Shown here piece by piece: positions 7,307 to 7,378 of a DNA stretch of 7,378 bases. A program made the position numbers and the translations under genes. Each line of letters starts with the position of its first letter. Positions within the stretch are counted from its first letter, which is position 1. This stretch comes from Bacteroidota bacterium (lineage in GTDB: Bacteria > Bacteroidota > Bacteroidia > Chitinophagales > Chitinophagaceae): positions 1 to 7,378 of the forward strand of contig JAEYVW010000246.1 in assembly GCA_023429365.1 (NCBI GenBank), read 5' to 3'. The notes under the pieces were generated by a model. It worked only from the letters and a program-made list of their open reading frames with translations, searched no databases and was not told the origin of the DNA.

Positions 7307-7378
7307 CCCTGTACCTTATTTATCGTTGCCGCCGGTTTATTAAAGCTTACAATAAGAAAAAACGCATGGCTGTTTTGC
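7300..7378 (+). CDS. Possible start of a gene coupled to the MtfA-like gene (partial)
   Basis: An ATG at 7300-7302 lies inside the last codons of the peptidase gene, giving a 7-base overlap (ATGTTAA), and the frame stays open to the window edge. The 26 visible residues start with a short hydrophobic run, MLTLYLIY, followed by basic residues ending in NKKKR. A second in-frame ATG at 7366 is an alternative start. Too little is seen to name a family. A minus-strand gene ending near 7307 is also possible, since that strand is open for 24 codons from the edge. Confidence 0.35.
   Translation, partial: MLTLYLIYRCRRFIKAYNKKKRMAVL

Overview
The window looks like ordinary chromosomal DNA from a Bacteroidota bacterium, probably close to Chitinophagaceae. 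Three things point this way: start codons lack Shine-Dalgarno sequences; two promoters fit the TTG-N20-TAnnTTTG pattern of that phylum; and the proteins have a Bacteroidota flavour (AspRS, an ElaA-type acetyltransferase, an MtfA-type peptidase). The family assignment is inferred from protein feel, not from a search.

Layout. Positions 1-154 are an AT-rich gap, with a possible minus-strand gene just entering at the left edge. A minus-strand operon follows, read right to left: rarA (1033-2292), a group III truncated haemoglobin (632-1033) and an ElaA-like GNAT acetyltransferase (155-610). The rarA stop and the globin start share one base (TGATG), and 21 nt separate the globin from elaA. A 169-bp divergent gap (2293-2461) leads to a plus-strand envelope serine protease (2462-3874) with a signal peptide, trypsin-like domain, short TPR-like region and C-terminal membrane anchor. 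It runs tail-to-tail into a second minus-strand pair, aspS (4356-6185) followed by a four-helix membrane protein (3871-4356), again joined by TGATG. The two convergent genes share a 4-base CTAA. A 335-bp divergent region (6186-6520) holds a good promoter for aspS and one for a plus-strand MtfA/M90 zinc peptidase (6521-7306). A partial plus-strand frame may begin at 7300, overlapping the peptidase stop.

How the genes work together. Most are housekeeping or stress genes rather than one pathway: RarA works at stalled replication forks, AspRS charges tRNA-Asp, the globin binds a haem ligand such as O2 or NO, and the two peptidases probably act in envelope quality control and in cytosolic regulation or proteolysis. 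The tight overlaps make co-expression of rarA with the globin, and of aspS with the membrane protein, likely.

I found no mobile element, CRISPR array, tRNA, rRNA, phage gene or evident new multi-gene system. The points most worth a second look are the protease architecture, the corrected aspS start supported by its promoter, the unknown membrane protein coupled to aspS, and the rarA-globin coupling.
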